Assembly (NCBI RefSeq): GCF_000021945.1
Contig: NC_011831.1
Span: forward strand, 3,547,353 to 3,611,352
Reading direction: 5' to 3'
DNA length: 64,000 bases
Source: Chloroflexus aggregans DSM 9485
GTDB taxonomy: Bacteria > Chloroflexota > Chloroflexia > Chloroflexales > Chloroflexaceae
The notes beneath the pieces were generated by a model. It was given only the letters and a program-made list of their open reading frames with translations. It had not been told where the DNA came from and did not search any database. This document shows, piece by piece, positions 36,278 to 44,926 of the stretch. The position numbers and the translations under genes were made by a program. Positions within the stretch are counted from its first letter, which is position 1; each line of letters opens with the position of its first letter.

Positions 36278-36412
36278 GAAAAAGCGAGCCGAGCGCAGTT
36301 ACCGCTGCGTCGGTCTCGCCAGTATCTAGTACTCGATGCAACCGGGAATAATGTATTCCGTCTTGACGGCGGCATCGACCTGCACAGCGCAGGCGGCTAC
36401 TCCCCAACCTCT
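36278..36412 (-). ncRNA. yybP-ykoY manganese riboswitch upstream of the TerC gene
   Basis: On the minus strand the two conserved internal-loop strands of this class are present: GGGGAGTAGCC (36395-36405) followed by GCCGTCAAGAC, and, after a variable stem, TGGCGAGACC. The downstream half overlaps a terminator at 36279-36318, so metal binding would free the GGCGAGACC strand to prevent termination. The gene it controls is a TerC/Alx protein, a usual target. Recognition is by consensus match and layout only. Confidence 0.88.
36279..36318 (-). terminator. Expression-platform terminator of the Mn riboswitch
   Basis: Stem 36285-36298 with 36305-36318 (14 positions with two mismatches), 6-nt loop, followed on the minus strand by C and TTTTT (36279-36283). 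Its 5' arm contains the CGAGACC of the riboswitch, making the two structures alternatives. Confidence 0.8.
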
Positions 36413-36600
36413 TGAACTATAGCGTATGTTGACCGTTTATCATAGGGAAAAAATCCCTACCTGCCTGTTGCAGGATGGTACTCAGAATAACGAAAAACCT
36501 CACTCACAAATGAAATTATTTACTGATATTATCAACAATTGTGGTAATATCATCATCACACCTATATCACACCTAATCGATAGTAGGAGCAGGTATCACA

Positions 36601-37710
36601 ATGACCGGTACGGTACTGGCGTTATTAATTGGTGGCTTGATCTTTCTCAGTATTGGTGGTGAGTTGTTGGTGCGCGGTGCGAGCCGATTGGCGATGTTGG
36701 CCGGTATTTCGCCACTGGTAGTCGGCTTAACGGTCGTGTCGTTTGGGACGAGTTCGCCTGAGCTGGCTGTGAGTATTCAAGCCGGTTTAGCCGGTAAGAG
36801 CGATATTGCGGTAGGGAATGTAGTTGGCAGTAATATTTTCAATATTCTCTTTATTCTGGGTGCTTGTGCGCTAATTAGTCCGTTGATCGTCGCTGTGCAG
36901 CTCATCCGGCGAGAAGTGCCGTTGATGATAGGCATTTCCCTCCTTTTTGCCGGGCTAGCGCTCGATGGTGTCATACATTGGCTCGATGGCTTCCTTTTGT
37001 TTAGTCTGTTGGTGATCTATACCATCTGGGCGATCTATGCTAGCCGTAAAGAGGGTATGGCTGCTCAGGCCGAGTTTGCCCAAGAGTTTGGTCCGCACAC
37101 GTTACCAGAGCAACGAACTCCGCGCGTGTGGTTTGTCAACCTCGGTTTTATCGTCGGTGGACTGCTGTGCTTGAGCCTCGGCTCAAACTGGCTGGTCGAC
37201 AGTGCGACGGCGCTCGTCCGTGCCTTCGGGGTGAGTGATGTGGTTATCGGTCTGACCATTGTGGCCGCCGGCACGTCATTGCCCGAAGTGGTCGCATCAA
37301 TTGTCGCCACGCTGAAACGAGAACGTGATATTGCAATCGGCAATGTCATTGGCAGTAATATCTTCAATATTCTCGGCATTCTTGGGGTGGCGGCCCTGGT
37401 GACCCCCGGTGGATTACAGGTAGCGCCGGCAGTGAACACCTTCGATCTCCCAGTGATGATTGCGGTCGCTTTCGCTACACTGCCTATCTTCATCACCGGT
37501 CTCAGTATTAATCGCTGGGAAGGTGTGCTCTTTTTAGGCTACTACATCGCCTATACGATATATCTGCTCTTGTCGGCAACTCAGCACGATGCACTGCCGG
37601 TGTTTAGCAGTGTGATGGTGTCGTTTGTCTTGCCGATCACGGCGGTAACGCTCGCCATTCTAACCTTCCACGCCATTCGTCGCCGTGATTGGCAGAAGGT
37701 GCAATCGTAA
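36601..37710 (+). CDS. Calcium/sodium antiporter of the CaCA family (YrbG-like)
   Basis: 369-residue exchanger with about ten helices and two inverted alpha repeats: GTSSPELAVS with GNVVGSNIFNIL, and GTSLPEVVAS with GNVIGSNIFNIL. These hold the ion-binding acidic residues. AGGAG lies upstream of the ATG. It is divergent from the TerC gene, and with TerC and the Mrp cluster it forms an ion-homeostasis neighbourhood. In 36413-36600 no convincing promoter was found and no gene. Confidence 0.92.
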   Translation: MTGTVLALLIGGLIFLSIGGELLVRGASRLAMLAGISPLVVGLTVVSFGTSSPELAVSIQAGLAGKSDIAVGNVVGSNIFNILFILGACALISPLIVAVQLIRREVPLMIGISLLFAGLALDGVIHWLDGFLLFSLLVIYTIWAIYASRKEGMAAQAEFAQEFGPHTLPEQRTPRVWFVNLGFIVGGLLCLSLGSNWLVDSATALVRAFGVSDVVIGLTIVAAGTSLPEVVASIVATLKRERDIAIGNVIGSNIFNILGILGVAALVTPGGLQVAPAVNTFDLPVMIAVAFATLPIFITGLSINRWEGVLFLGYYIAYTIYLLLSATQHDALPVFSSVMVSFVLPITAVTLAILTFHAIRRRDWQKVQS

Positions 37711-37719
37711 TCCACCGCC

Positions 37720-38112
37720 TTACGGTAGGACAACTAATACACCCTGTTGCGCTTCGTGGCCGGGAATACGGCAATAAAACCGGTATTCGCCGGGAGCCGG
37801 TGCTCGAAACGTCAAGATTGCATCAACGCCCGGGTCGGCTGAGACGGTGCGATCACCGGCTGGAAGTTCGATAGTAAAGCTGTGCGCAACCTGGCCGCGA
37901 TTGCGGAGACGGATAAAAATCTGCTCACCGGTTTGGGCTTCGACCCGGTCGGGATCGAAGCGCATTTCGGTCGCGGTGATTTCAATCGTGCGTTCACGCA
38001 GTGGTTCACCGCAAGCGCTGAGCAAGAGCAGTCCACCGACAAGAACGACGGTAATCAGCACAATGTGCTTGGTCAGCGAACGAAGTCTTGTATTCATCAT
38101 GATACTCTGCAT
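37720..38112 (-). CDS. Cupredoxin-domain lipoprotein
   Basis: 130-residue exported protein with a signal peptide ending in the lipobox LLLLSAC and a small blue-copper-type domain. Copper ligands seen are the histidine of VAHSFTIEL and the FYCRIPGH cysteine and histidine. The position where auracyanin/plastocyanin relatives carry the axial methionine (after GH, before GxL) reads EAQQG, so a glutamine or no axial ligand is expected. The start may be one of three near ATGs (38112, 38100, 38097). An electron-carrier or copper-binding role is inferred. It converges on the CaCA gene with 9 nt between stops. Confidence 0.8.
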   Translation of the reverse strand: MQSIMMNTRLRSLTKHIVLITVVLVGGLLLLSACGEPLRERTIEITATEMRFDPDRVEAQTGEQIFIRLRNRGQVAHSFTIELPAGDRTVSADPGVDAILTFRAPAPGEYRFYCRIPGHEAQQGVLVVLP

Positions 38113-38359
38113 ACGATGGATGATAGGTCGCCTGTGACAGCTTAGCGGTTTTCGGGTAAAATGGCAAAAAACCTAACCTTCAGAGAATGATCGGCTGTTG
38201 TGTAATCGCTTGCCAGTATGGCGAGTAGATGGGCTAATGTATTACTGTGTGCATTGGCAATCGGTGCGTAGTAATTATTGTAGCAGCCATCGGTATCTTG
38301 CTTGTTAATTTTACCCGCGGTGAAGCGTCAAGTTTCTACAGTAATTGGTTGAGGAGAGC

Positions 38360-40732
38360 ATGCTCTATCCACTGGTATTGATTGCACTAGTCGCAGCACC
38401 GTTGGCGCTGATTGCTCGCGTTTCCGGTCGTGAACGGATTGCGTGGGGGTTGGCTCTGATCCCGCTGGCGATCTTTGGCTTGACCCTCGTACAGGCCGGC
38501 CCGGTCTGGTCTGGCGGCCAAGTCGCTGAGCGGATCGATTGGGTACCGGCGTTGGGGCTTCAGCTTAGCTTTACCCTTGATGGGTTAAGTTTACTCTTCG
38601 CGCTGATTATCAGCGGGATCGGGACGCTGATCGTCGGTTATGCCGGTCATTATCTTGCCAAGGACAGTGGTCTGGGCCGCTTTCTAGCCTACCTGATGCT
38701 GTTTATGGGGGCAATGCTCGGATTGGTATTGGCCGGTAATGTACTGACGATGTTCGTGTTCTGGGAATTGACCTCGGTTACGTCCTACCTGCTGATCGGC
38801 TACAAGCACGATTACGCCGATGCCCGGCGTGGCGCGTTGCATTCACTTCTCGTGACCGGTGGTGGTGGGTTGGCACTGCTGGTTGGCTTGCTGTTGTTGG
38901 GGCAGGCTACCGGGAGTTACGAGTTGAGCGACATTCTGGCCGCCGGTGATCGCTTGCAGGCCCATGCACTTTACCCAGCCGCAGTGGTGTTGATCCTTAT
39001 AGGCTGTTTTACCAAGTCGGCCCAAGTTCCGTTCCACTTCTGGTTGCCGGGGGCAATGCAAGCGCCTACGCCGGCGAGCGCTTTCCTCCATTCGGCAACG
39101 ATGGTCAAGGCCGGTGTCTACTTGATGGCACGGCTCAGCCCGGCACTGGGCGGTACCGCCCTATGGGACGTGACACTGGCCGTGGTTGGTGGTACTACCA
39201 TGACCTTCGCCGCAATTGTGGCGATGCGTCAGTTCGATCTCAAGGCGATGCTCGCCTATACTACCATCAGTATGCTAGGTGCTTTGACAATGCAGATCGG
39301 TCTGGGTGGTAAGTATGGCGCTGAAGGTGTCGCGACCAATATTCTGGCCCATGCCCTTTATAAATCGGCCCTGTTCATGCTGGCCGGTGTGATTGATCAT
39401 GAGTGTGGAACGCGCGATCTGCGGCGGCTGGGTGGGCTACGTTCGTATATGCCGATCACGATGGTGATTACAGCGTTGGCTCTGCTTTCGTTTGGTGGTA
39501 TTCCGGTAATGTTTGGTTTTGTTGCCAAAGAGCTGATGCTGGAGGCGGCCCTCGAGACCGAACTCGGTGCAACGCTCAGTGTGCTGGCAGTGGCAGCAAT
39601 TGCCGTGACCGCAGTGGCGTATCTGATTACCGGCTGGCGGTTGTTTAGCAATACCTTTCTCGGTCAGCGCAGCATGGCGGCTATGCAGCAACACGTCACC
39701 GACCCGGTGCCGGGCATGCTGATCGGCCCCGGTGTGCCGGCCTTGTTGTCGCTGCTCATCCCTCTGGCATTGCTCGGCCCGATAAGCGGATTGATCGGGC
39801 CGGCCAGCTCGGCGATCTACGGTAAGGCGCTTGAGGTCGAATTGGCCCTCTGGCACGGGATCAATCCGGCGCTGCTCGTCAGCCTTGGCGCGATTGTGAT
39901 GGGCGCAGTGTTGGCACGCTTTGGTGAGCAATTGGCGAATCTGCGTGGTTGGCCGGTGTGGTCGCGGGGCGATATGATCTTCGACCGCCTGATTGAACAA
40001 ACGCTGGCCGGCGCTACGGCGTTGACCCGCACGCTCCAATCGGGTCAGTTGCGACGCTATATCTTGATCACCGCACTGACGATGTTGGTATTTGTTGGGG
40101 TGCCGTTTGTGAGGTTTGGTCTCGATGCGGTTCGCTTCGACTTCGATCCGCAATTGCAATTTTACGAGATACTGGCCGCGTCGCTCATTCCCATTGGCGT
40201 GATCGCTACTATTCGGGCACGTACCCGCTTGGGAGCCATTATTGCTGTCGGCGTGGTCGGTGCGATGGTTTCGCTCCTGTTCGTGCTCTTCTCGGCTCCC
40301 GATCTGGCCTTAACCCAACTGTTGATCGAAGTGCTCTCTACCGTCTTTTTGTTGCTCGTCTTCTCAGTTCTGCCGGTGCGGTTCGAGAGCTTTTCGGCGG
40401 CGTGGGTGCGGCGACGCGATGCGATCATCGCAACCGTGATGGGCGTACTGATGGGCGGTTTGGTATTGGCTATCGCTACCAATACGTCCTTCGCTTCATT
40501 GGCTCCGTTCTTTCTCGAAAATAGCCTCGCGAAGGGCAAAGGCGCTAACGTGGTCAACGTGATTTTGGTTGACTTCCGTGGTTTCGATACCATGGGCGAG
40601 ATTACCGTCTTGTTCATTGCTCTGCTCGGTATCTACGGGTTGTTGCGTCTACGACAGGGGAAAGATAATGTCACACCGGAACGAGTTCCCACGACCGAAC
40701 CGGTCGGCGAACCGGTCGATACCCAGAGATAG
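38360..40732 (+). CDS. mrpA: Mrp Na+/H+ antiporter subunit A
   Basis: 790-residue membrane protein with the NuoL-like proton-channel core ([47 protein letters not shown]) and the C-terminal extension of subunit A that includes a DUF4040/MbhD-like segment and an MbhE-like segment ([21 protein letters not shown]). The ATG at 38360 has GAGGAG at 38351-38356; a TTG-started frame at 38345 is not needed. First of seven mrp genes, overlapping mrpB by 65 nt. The 247 nt upstream show no clear promoter. Confidence 0.93.
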   Translation: MLYPLVLIALVAAPLALIARVSGRERIAWGLALIPLAIFGLTLVQAGPVWSGGQVAERIDWVPALGLQLSFTLDGLSLLFALIISGIGTLIVGYAGHYLAKDSGLGRFLAYLMLFMGAMLGLVLAGNVLTMFVFWELTSVTSYLLIGYKHDYADARRGALHSLLVTGGGGLALLVGLLLLGQATGSYELSDILAAGDRLQAHALYPAAVVLILIGCFTKSAQVPFHFWLPGAMQAPTPASAFLHSATMVKAGVYLMARLSPALGGTALWDVTLAVVGGTTMTFAAIVAMRQFDLKAMLAYTTISMLGALTMQIGLGGKYGAEGVATNILAHALYKSALFMLAGVIDHECGTRDLRRLGGLRSYMPITMVITALALLSFGGIPVMFGFVAKELMLEAALETELGATLSVLAVAAIAVTAVAYLITGWRLFSNTFLGQRSMAAMQQHVTDPVPGMLIGPGVPALLSLLIPLALLGPISGLIGPASSAIYGKALEVELALWHGINPALLVSLGAIVMGAVLARFGEQLANLRGWPVWSRGDMIFDRLIEQTLAGATALTRTLQSGQLRRYILITALTMLVFVGVPFVRFGLDAVRFDFDPQLQFYEILAASLIPIGVIATIRARTRLGAIIAVGVVGAMVSLLFVLFSAPDLALTQLLIEVLSTVFLLLVFSVLPVRFESFSAAWVRRRDAIIATVMGVLMGGLVLAIATNTSFASLAPFFLENSLAKGKGANVVNVILVDFRGFDTMGEITVLFIALLGIYGLLRLRQGKDNVTPERVPTTEPVGEPVDTQR

Positions 40733-41213
40733 TGCTCTCTACGACTCGCTGATTCTGCGCACGATCAGCCGGCTAATGATGCCGCTGCTAATGCTGCTGT
40801 CGATATTTATGCTGCTGCGTGGGCACAATTTCCCCGGCGGTGGCTTTATCGGCGGATTGTTGGCCGCAAGCGCAATCATCCTCCAAATGGTCGCCTTTGG
40901 TCCGAAGACCGCTCGCCGGATTTTGCCGATCAATTATCTCATGTTGGCTGCCTTCGGTGTCTTTTTTAGCGCGATTTGGGGCTTGCCGGCATTGTTTTCC
41001 GGCTTACCCTATATGCAGGCTTTTTGGTTGCCCGAACCGATCCCCGGCGTCGGTAAGATCGGTACGCCGGTGCTGTTTGATGTAGGGGTGTATCTGACGG
41101 TGATTGGAGTAACGACAAAGATCGCTTTATTGCTGGTCGAAGAGCCTACCCTCTTCCCCTTACCGGCAATGAAATCGGTGCCCGTTGAAGCAGAGGGCGA
41201 GGAGGTTGCATGA
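40668..41213 (+). CDS. mrpB: Mrp antiporter subunit B
   Basis: 181-residue membrane protein of the MnhB family, with the [23 protein letters not shown] block and a long hydrophilic N-terminal extension. The start at 40668 (AGGGGAAAG just upstream) lies inside mrpA, an overlap of 65 nt; MrpB proteins usually start closer to the [10 protein letters not shown] segment, so a shorter start cannot be excluded. It overlaps mrpC by four bases. Confidence 0.9.
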   Translation: MSHRNEFPRPNRSANRSIPRDSALYDSLILRTISRLMMPLLMLLSIFMLLRGHNFPGGGFIGGLLAASAIILQMVAFGPKTARRILPINYLMLAAFGVFFSAIWGLPALFSGLPYMQAFWLPEPIPGVGKIGTPVLFDVGVYLTVIGVTTKIALLLVEEPTLFPLPAMKSVPVEAEGEEVA

Positions 41214-41560
41214 TCATCCTGTTGGCGATTGCAATCGGTTCGCTATTCGGTGGTGCTACCTACTTGATGCTGCGGCGCTCTGTGGTCAAGCTGATTTTGG
41301 GGCTGGTCATGTTGAGTCATGGCGTCAACTTGCTCATCTTTACCATGGGCGATGGGGTGCGCCGTGGTGCGCCGCCACTGGTTGATGCTAACGGTCAACC
41401 GCCACCCGGTGTCGCCGATCCGTTGGTGCAGGCGCTGATCTTAACCGCGATTGTGATCAGTTTTGGGTTTACCGCCTTTGTGTTAGCACTGGCCTATCGC
41501 TCGAATCAGGCGGTTGGCAGCGACGATCTTGATGATCTTTCGACAACTGACCGGTTGTAA
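41210..41560 (+). CDS. mrpC: Mrp antiporter subunit C
   Basis: 116-residue NuoK-like membrane subunit with [31 protein letters not shown] and the [17 protein letters not shown] block. Its ATG overlaps mrpB by four bases. The last ten codons ([10 protein letters not shown]) are repeated as DNA 76 bp downstream in the gap before mrpD. Confidence 0.92.
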   Translation: MIILLAIAIGSLFGGATYLMLRRSVVKLILGLVMLSHGVNLLIFTMGDGVRRGAPPLVDANGQPPPGVADPLVQALILTAIVISFGFTAFVLALAYRSNQAVGSDDLDDLSTTDRL

Positions 41561-41635
41561 TAGAGAACTTTTTAGTAGAGGCTCAAAACGGCGTTTCAGG
41601 TTTCTTGATGATCTTTCGACAACCGACCGGTTGTA
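41528..41635 (+). repeat. Duplicated 32-bp tail of mrpC
   Basis: 41528-41559 (inside mrpC) and 41604-41635 (noncoding) match at 31 of 32 bases. Each ends in a small inverted repeat ACAAC(C/T)-GACC-GGTTGT that is perfect in the second copy. A local duplication that left a second 3'-end hairpin is the simplest reading. Confidence 0.85.
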
Positions 41636-41690
41636 TTGGACGAATAGTTGATCCTTAGCACGAAGTATAGACAGTGGCAGGAATAGCACC

Positions 41691-43208
41691 ATGGTTTTTC
41701 ATCTCTTCGTGCCAATTGTTTCACCCCTGATCGGTGCAGCACTGGCCGTCTTGTTTCACCACCAACGCCTCGTTGCGAGGTCTATCACCATCACCAGCAT
41801 ACTCATTAACCTCGGGTACGGCCTATGGCTGATGAGTGTTGTGCCGACAAGTGGGCCGTTAGTGGCGCAGGCATCGGGTTGGCTGGCGCCGTTTGGTATC
41901 TCGTTGGTCGTTGATGGCATGAGCGCGCTCATGGTGATGCTGGCAGCATTGCTCATGCTTCCTACCGTCATCTATAGCTTTTACTCGGTAGATAACGAGC
42001 GCGAACGACACTTCTATTATCCACTCTTGTTACTCTTGTTGCTCGGCGTCAGCGGTGCGTTTCTGACCGGCGATCTCTTCAACCTGTACGTTTGGTTTGA
42101 GGTATTACTGGTGGCCTCATTTGGCCTGATAACGCTCGGTGGTAGCCGTGACCAGCTCGAAGGTGGCTTGAAGTATGTGGTGCTCAATCTGTTGGGTAGT
42201 ACCAGTTTTCTGTTTGGGTGTGGATTGACCTACGGATTTGCCGGGACGCTCAATATGGCGCATATTGCCGAGCGTATGGCAACGCTCGGTAATCCCGGTT
42301 TGCAGACGGTGCTGGCCGGCATCTTTCTCTTTGCCTTTGGCAGCAAAGCGGCAATTGTGCCCCTCTTCTTCTGGCTACCATCGAGTTACCATACACCACC
42401 GGTCGCGGTAACGGCAATCTTTAGTGGCTTGATGACGAAGGTGGGTGTCTATTCACTTTACCGGGTGTTTGGGTTGCTGTTCCAGAACGAATTGGCGATC
42501 TATGGGCCGTGGATTATCCTGCTGGCCGGTCTGACGATGGTGATTGGCGTGTTGGGGGCAGTGGCGCAGATGAATGTACGCCGGATTCTTAGCTTTCACA
42601 TCATCAGTCAGATCGGCTATAGCGTGATGGGGTTAGGCTTGGCGAGTGCTGCCGGCCTCGCCGCCGGTCTTGTCTTTACCGCCCACGTGATGATCGTCAA
42701 GATGGCGCTGTTCTTTATCGGGGGAGCTGCCGAACAAATCAACGGGACCGGCGATCTGAAGAAGATGGGTGGTCTGGCTCGGCGCGAACCGTGGCTGGGG
42801 TTGTTCTGGTTCCTTGGCATTCTCTCGCTGGCCGGCATCCCACCTCTGAGTGGTTTTATTGGCAAACTTATTCTCTTGCAAGTAGGTGTCAGCCAGCAGG
42901 AGTATCTGATTACGGCTGTTGCCGCCGGCACGAGTATCTTGACCTTCTTCTCGATGCTCAAGATCTGGAACGAAGTCTTCTGGAAGAAGTCATACGAAGA
43001 TGTTAATCGGTTACCGCGGGTGCGGTTTGGGTTGCTCGCACCGGGTGCCGCTCTCGTTATCCTGAGTGTGGCGCTTGGCTTGCTGGCAGGGCCGTTCGTT
43101 GAGTACAACACGATTGCCGGTCAACAGGCGTTTGACCGGGCAACATACATTACCGCCGTCTGTGGGGCAGATGGTTGTGAAGCGGTGTATCGGGCCGCAG
43201 TGAAGTAG
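41691..43208 (+). CDS. mrpD: Mrp antiporter subunit D
   Basis: 505-residue NuoN/NuoM-like membrane subunit with about fourteen helices. Seen are LYVWFEVLLVASFGLITLGG, FGSKAAIVPLFFWLPSSYHTPP and KMALFFIGGAAEQ. It works with MrpA as the antiport core. It is separated from mrpC by 130 nt, the only long gap in the operon, and is followed 8 nt later by mrpE. Confidence 0.93.
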   Translation: MVFHLFVPIVSPLIGAALAVLFHHQRLVARSITITSILINLGYGLWLMSVVPTSGPLVAQASGWLAPFGISLVVDGMSALMVMLAALLMLPTVIYSFYSVDNERERHFYYPLLLLLLLGVSGAFLTGDLFNLYVWFEVLLVASFGLITLGGSRDQLEGGLKYVVLNLLGSTSFLFGCGLTYGFAGTLNMAHIAERMATLGNPGLQTVLAGIFLFAFGSKAAIVPLFFWLPSSYHTPPVAVTAIFSGLMTKVGVYSLYRVFGLLFQNELAIYGPWIILLAGLTMVIGVLGAVAQMNVRRILSFHIISQIGYSVMGLGLASAAGLAAGLVFTAHVMIVKMALFFIGGAAEQINGTGDLKKMGGLARREPWLGLFWFLGILSLAGIPPLSGFIGKLILLQVGVSQQEYLITAVAAGTSILTFFSMLKIWNEVFWKKSYEDVNRLPRVRFGLLAPGAALVILSVALGLLAGPFVEYNTIAGQQAFDRATYITAVCGADGCEAVYRAAVK

Positions 43209-43216
43209 AGGTCGGT

Positions 43217-43729
43217 ATGATCGTATTGGTGCTGATACTCACCCTGACGTGGATGGCTTTGCAGAGCAGTTTTACCCTGCCCGATCTTATCGTTGGGTTC
43301 ATCGTCAGCTACGGTCTGGTAACGCTTGCAAGTCGCTTCCTGAGCACGCCATTTACCAATGGTGGGTTGGGCCGCTCGCGCATCGATAATCGGAACTATG
43401 TACGGCTGACCCTAAAATGGATTGCCTTTATTGGGTTTGCCTTATGGAGTATTCTCAAGGCAAATATTGATATGGCCCGGATTGTGCTCTTTCGACGAGT
43501 AGACGATATTAAGCCGGGTATTATCGCCATTCCGCTCGATGTGAAGAGTGATGCCGGAATTACCGTGCTGGCTAACCTGATCACGCTTACACCGGGGACG
43601 GTATCGCTTGATGTGTCAACGGATCGGCGCACGATTTATATTCACTGTATTGATGTGCAAGATGCCGATGCGGTGCGGGACGATATTAAGCAGAATTTCG
43701 AGCGGCGGGTGATGGAATTGTTGCCGTAG
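43217..43729 (+). CDS. mrpE: Mrp antiporter subunit E
   Basis: 170-residue subunit with two N-terminal hydrophobic segments and a cytoplasmic domain. The family stretch LANLITLTPGTVSLDV and the IHCIDVQDADAVRDDIK ending are clear. Eight nt follow mrpD and eight precede mrpF. Confidence 0.92.
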   Translation: MIVLVLILTLTWMALQSSFTLPDLIVGFIVSYGLVTLASRFLSTPFTNGGLGRSRIDNRNYVRLTLKWIAFIGFALWSILKANIDMARIVLFRRVDDIKPGIIAIPLDVKSDAGITVLANLITLTPGTVSLDVSTDRRTIYIHCIDVQDADAVRDDIKQNFERRVMELLP

Positions 43730-43737
43730 AGGTAGCT

Positions 43738-44001
43738 ATGTTCAATATGCTGATAGCAATATTAATGGGGATTGTCGCGATCTCGATGGTACTCTGCACC
43801 GCTCGTCTCTTGATGGGGCCGAGTATTCCCGACCGAGCAATGGCGTTCGATACCCTGATGGTACATGTTGTTGCGTTGGTTGCTCTGTATGTGGTGATAA
43901 CCGATCAGTTGGCGCTCGTTGATGCAATCCTGGTCGTTGCCGTCTTGGGTTTTCTCAGTACGGTGGCGATTGCGCGCTATATTGAGGAGGGGCGCAGTTG
44001 A
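43738..44001 (+). CDS. mrpF: Mrp antiporter subunit F
   Basis: 87-residue three-helix subunit with LLMGPSIPDRAMAFDTLMVH and the DAILVVAVLGFLSTVAIARY end. GAGGT lies just before the ATG. It overlaps mrpG by four bases. Confidence 0.92.
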   Translation: MFNMLIAILMGIVAISMVLCTARLLMGPSIPDRAMAFDTLMVHVVALVALYVVITDQLALVDAILVVAVLGFLSTVAIARYIEEGRS

Positions 44002-44354
44002 TGGACCTCAAAGAGATTCTCACGCTGGTGCTGGCAACCATCGGTGTCGTGTTCATGTTGTTGGCGGCGATTGGCATGTTAAAGCTGCCTGACCTCTATA
44101 CCCGCGTTCACGCCACGGGCAAAGCTGGTACGTTAGGTGTAACCGGTGTGTTACTCTCGGTCGCAGTCCATCACGGTAATCTGGTGACAGCAGCAAAGAT
44201 GATAGCCTTAATTGCATTTTTCTTGTTGACGGCGCCGGTTGCTGCACATATGCTTGATCGGGCTGCCTATTTGACCGGAGTACGTCGCGCACCACAGACG
44301 GTGCAAGACGATTTGGCCGGCAAATACGATATGGAACAGGGTCGGTTACGCTAG
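43998..44354 (+). CDS. mrpG: Mrp antiporter subunit G
   Basis: 118-residue three-helix subunit with IGMLKLPDLYTRVHATGKAGTLGV, the signature of MnhG. It ends the mrp operon, which is in the standard A-G order. It converges on the small coiled-coil gene with 16 nt between. Confidence 0.92.
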   Translation: MMDLKEILTLVLATIGVVFMLLAAIGMLKLPDLYTRVHATGKAGTLGVTGVLLSVAVHHGNLVTAAKMIALIAFFLLTAPVAAHMLDRAAYLTGVRRAPQTVQDDLAGKYDMEQGRLR

Positions 44355-44370
44355 GTTAGAACCGCACTGT

Positions 44371-44664
44371 TTACCGATTGTCTGCCGATGAACCGCGTTG
44401 GGCGGCTGCTACAATCTGCTGCAAATAGTGTTGCCAATGCTGCTGGTTAGCACGAGTCAAGCGTCGGATTGCGTCGATATCGCCGGCTTCGCCGGCTGCG
44501 ACCGCGGCGGCGAGCGATTCTTGGAAGGCGCGGGCCAGATCGGCGACGGCACGGCGCAACTCGGCGTTCATGGCGCGCTGGCGCTCAAGTTGTTCGTACA
44601 GCCATTCGTTGAGTCGCAATTGTTCTTCTAACTGTTCGCGTAAGCGCTGTTCCGCCGGCGTCAT
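44371..44664 (-). CDS. Small coiled-coil protein, function unknown
   Basis: 97 residues, almost all helical: residues 1-50 have heptad-like leucine and glutamate/arginine spacing (LREQLEEQLRLNEWLYEQLE) and the rest is alanine-rich. No family was recognised. A GAGG site precedes the ATG and the frame has normal codon use. It lies alone between mrpG and tRNA-Ser. Confidence 0.6.
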   Translation of the reverse strand: MTPAEQRLREQLEEQLRLNEWLYEQLERQRAMNAELRRAVADLARAFQESLAAAVAAGEAGDIDAIRRLTRANQQHWQHYLQQIVAAAQRGSSADNR

Positions 44665-44720
44665 AGGCTACCTCAAGAATCGGTGCGCCCAACCTGATCG
44701 CAGGTCGGGCGCAAGGTGTC

Positions 44721-44811
44721 TGGCGGGGAGAGTGAGATTCGAACTCACGAGGGCTTATTAGGCCCTACCCGTTTTCGAGACGGGCACGTTCAACCACTCC
44801 GTCATCTCCCC
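44721..44811 (-). tRNA. tRNA-Ser (anticodon CGA)
   Basis: A 91-nt cloverleaf including an encoded CCA. The acceptor stem GGGGAGA pairs with TCTCCCC, discriminator G. The anticodon arm is CCCGT-CTCGAAA-ACGGG, giving CGA for UCG codons. The long variable arm (GGCCTAATAAGCC) is characteristic of serine tRNAs. The T arm contains GTTCGAATC. Confidence 0.97.
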
Positions 44812-44829
44812 ATGCCGCGTCGCTCACAT

Positions 44830-44858
44830 ATTATAGCGAGACGGGCGGATCTGTGCAA
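44830..44858 (-). promoter_or_regulatory. tRNA-Ser promoter
   Basis: On the minus strand TTGCAC (44853-44858), 17 nt, TATAAT (44830-44835), 18 nt before the tRNA. A plus-strand TATAAT at 44875-44880 may serve the divergent membrane-protein gene, but it has only a weak -35. Confidence 0.75.
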
Positions 44859-44926
44859 GTGGAAGCGCAGTTTGTATAATTTCTATACAATGAGCTACGT
44901 TCGTAGAAAGCTGCTGGATTGGGCAC

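Noticed and set aside
39437-40159. Antisense frame of 240 codons inside mrpA
   Set aside because: Shadow frame; composition (Gln, His, Arg rich) is what the antisense of a membrane gene gives.
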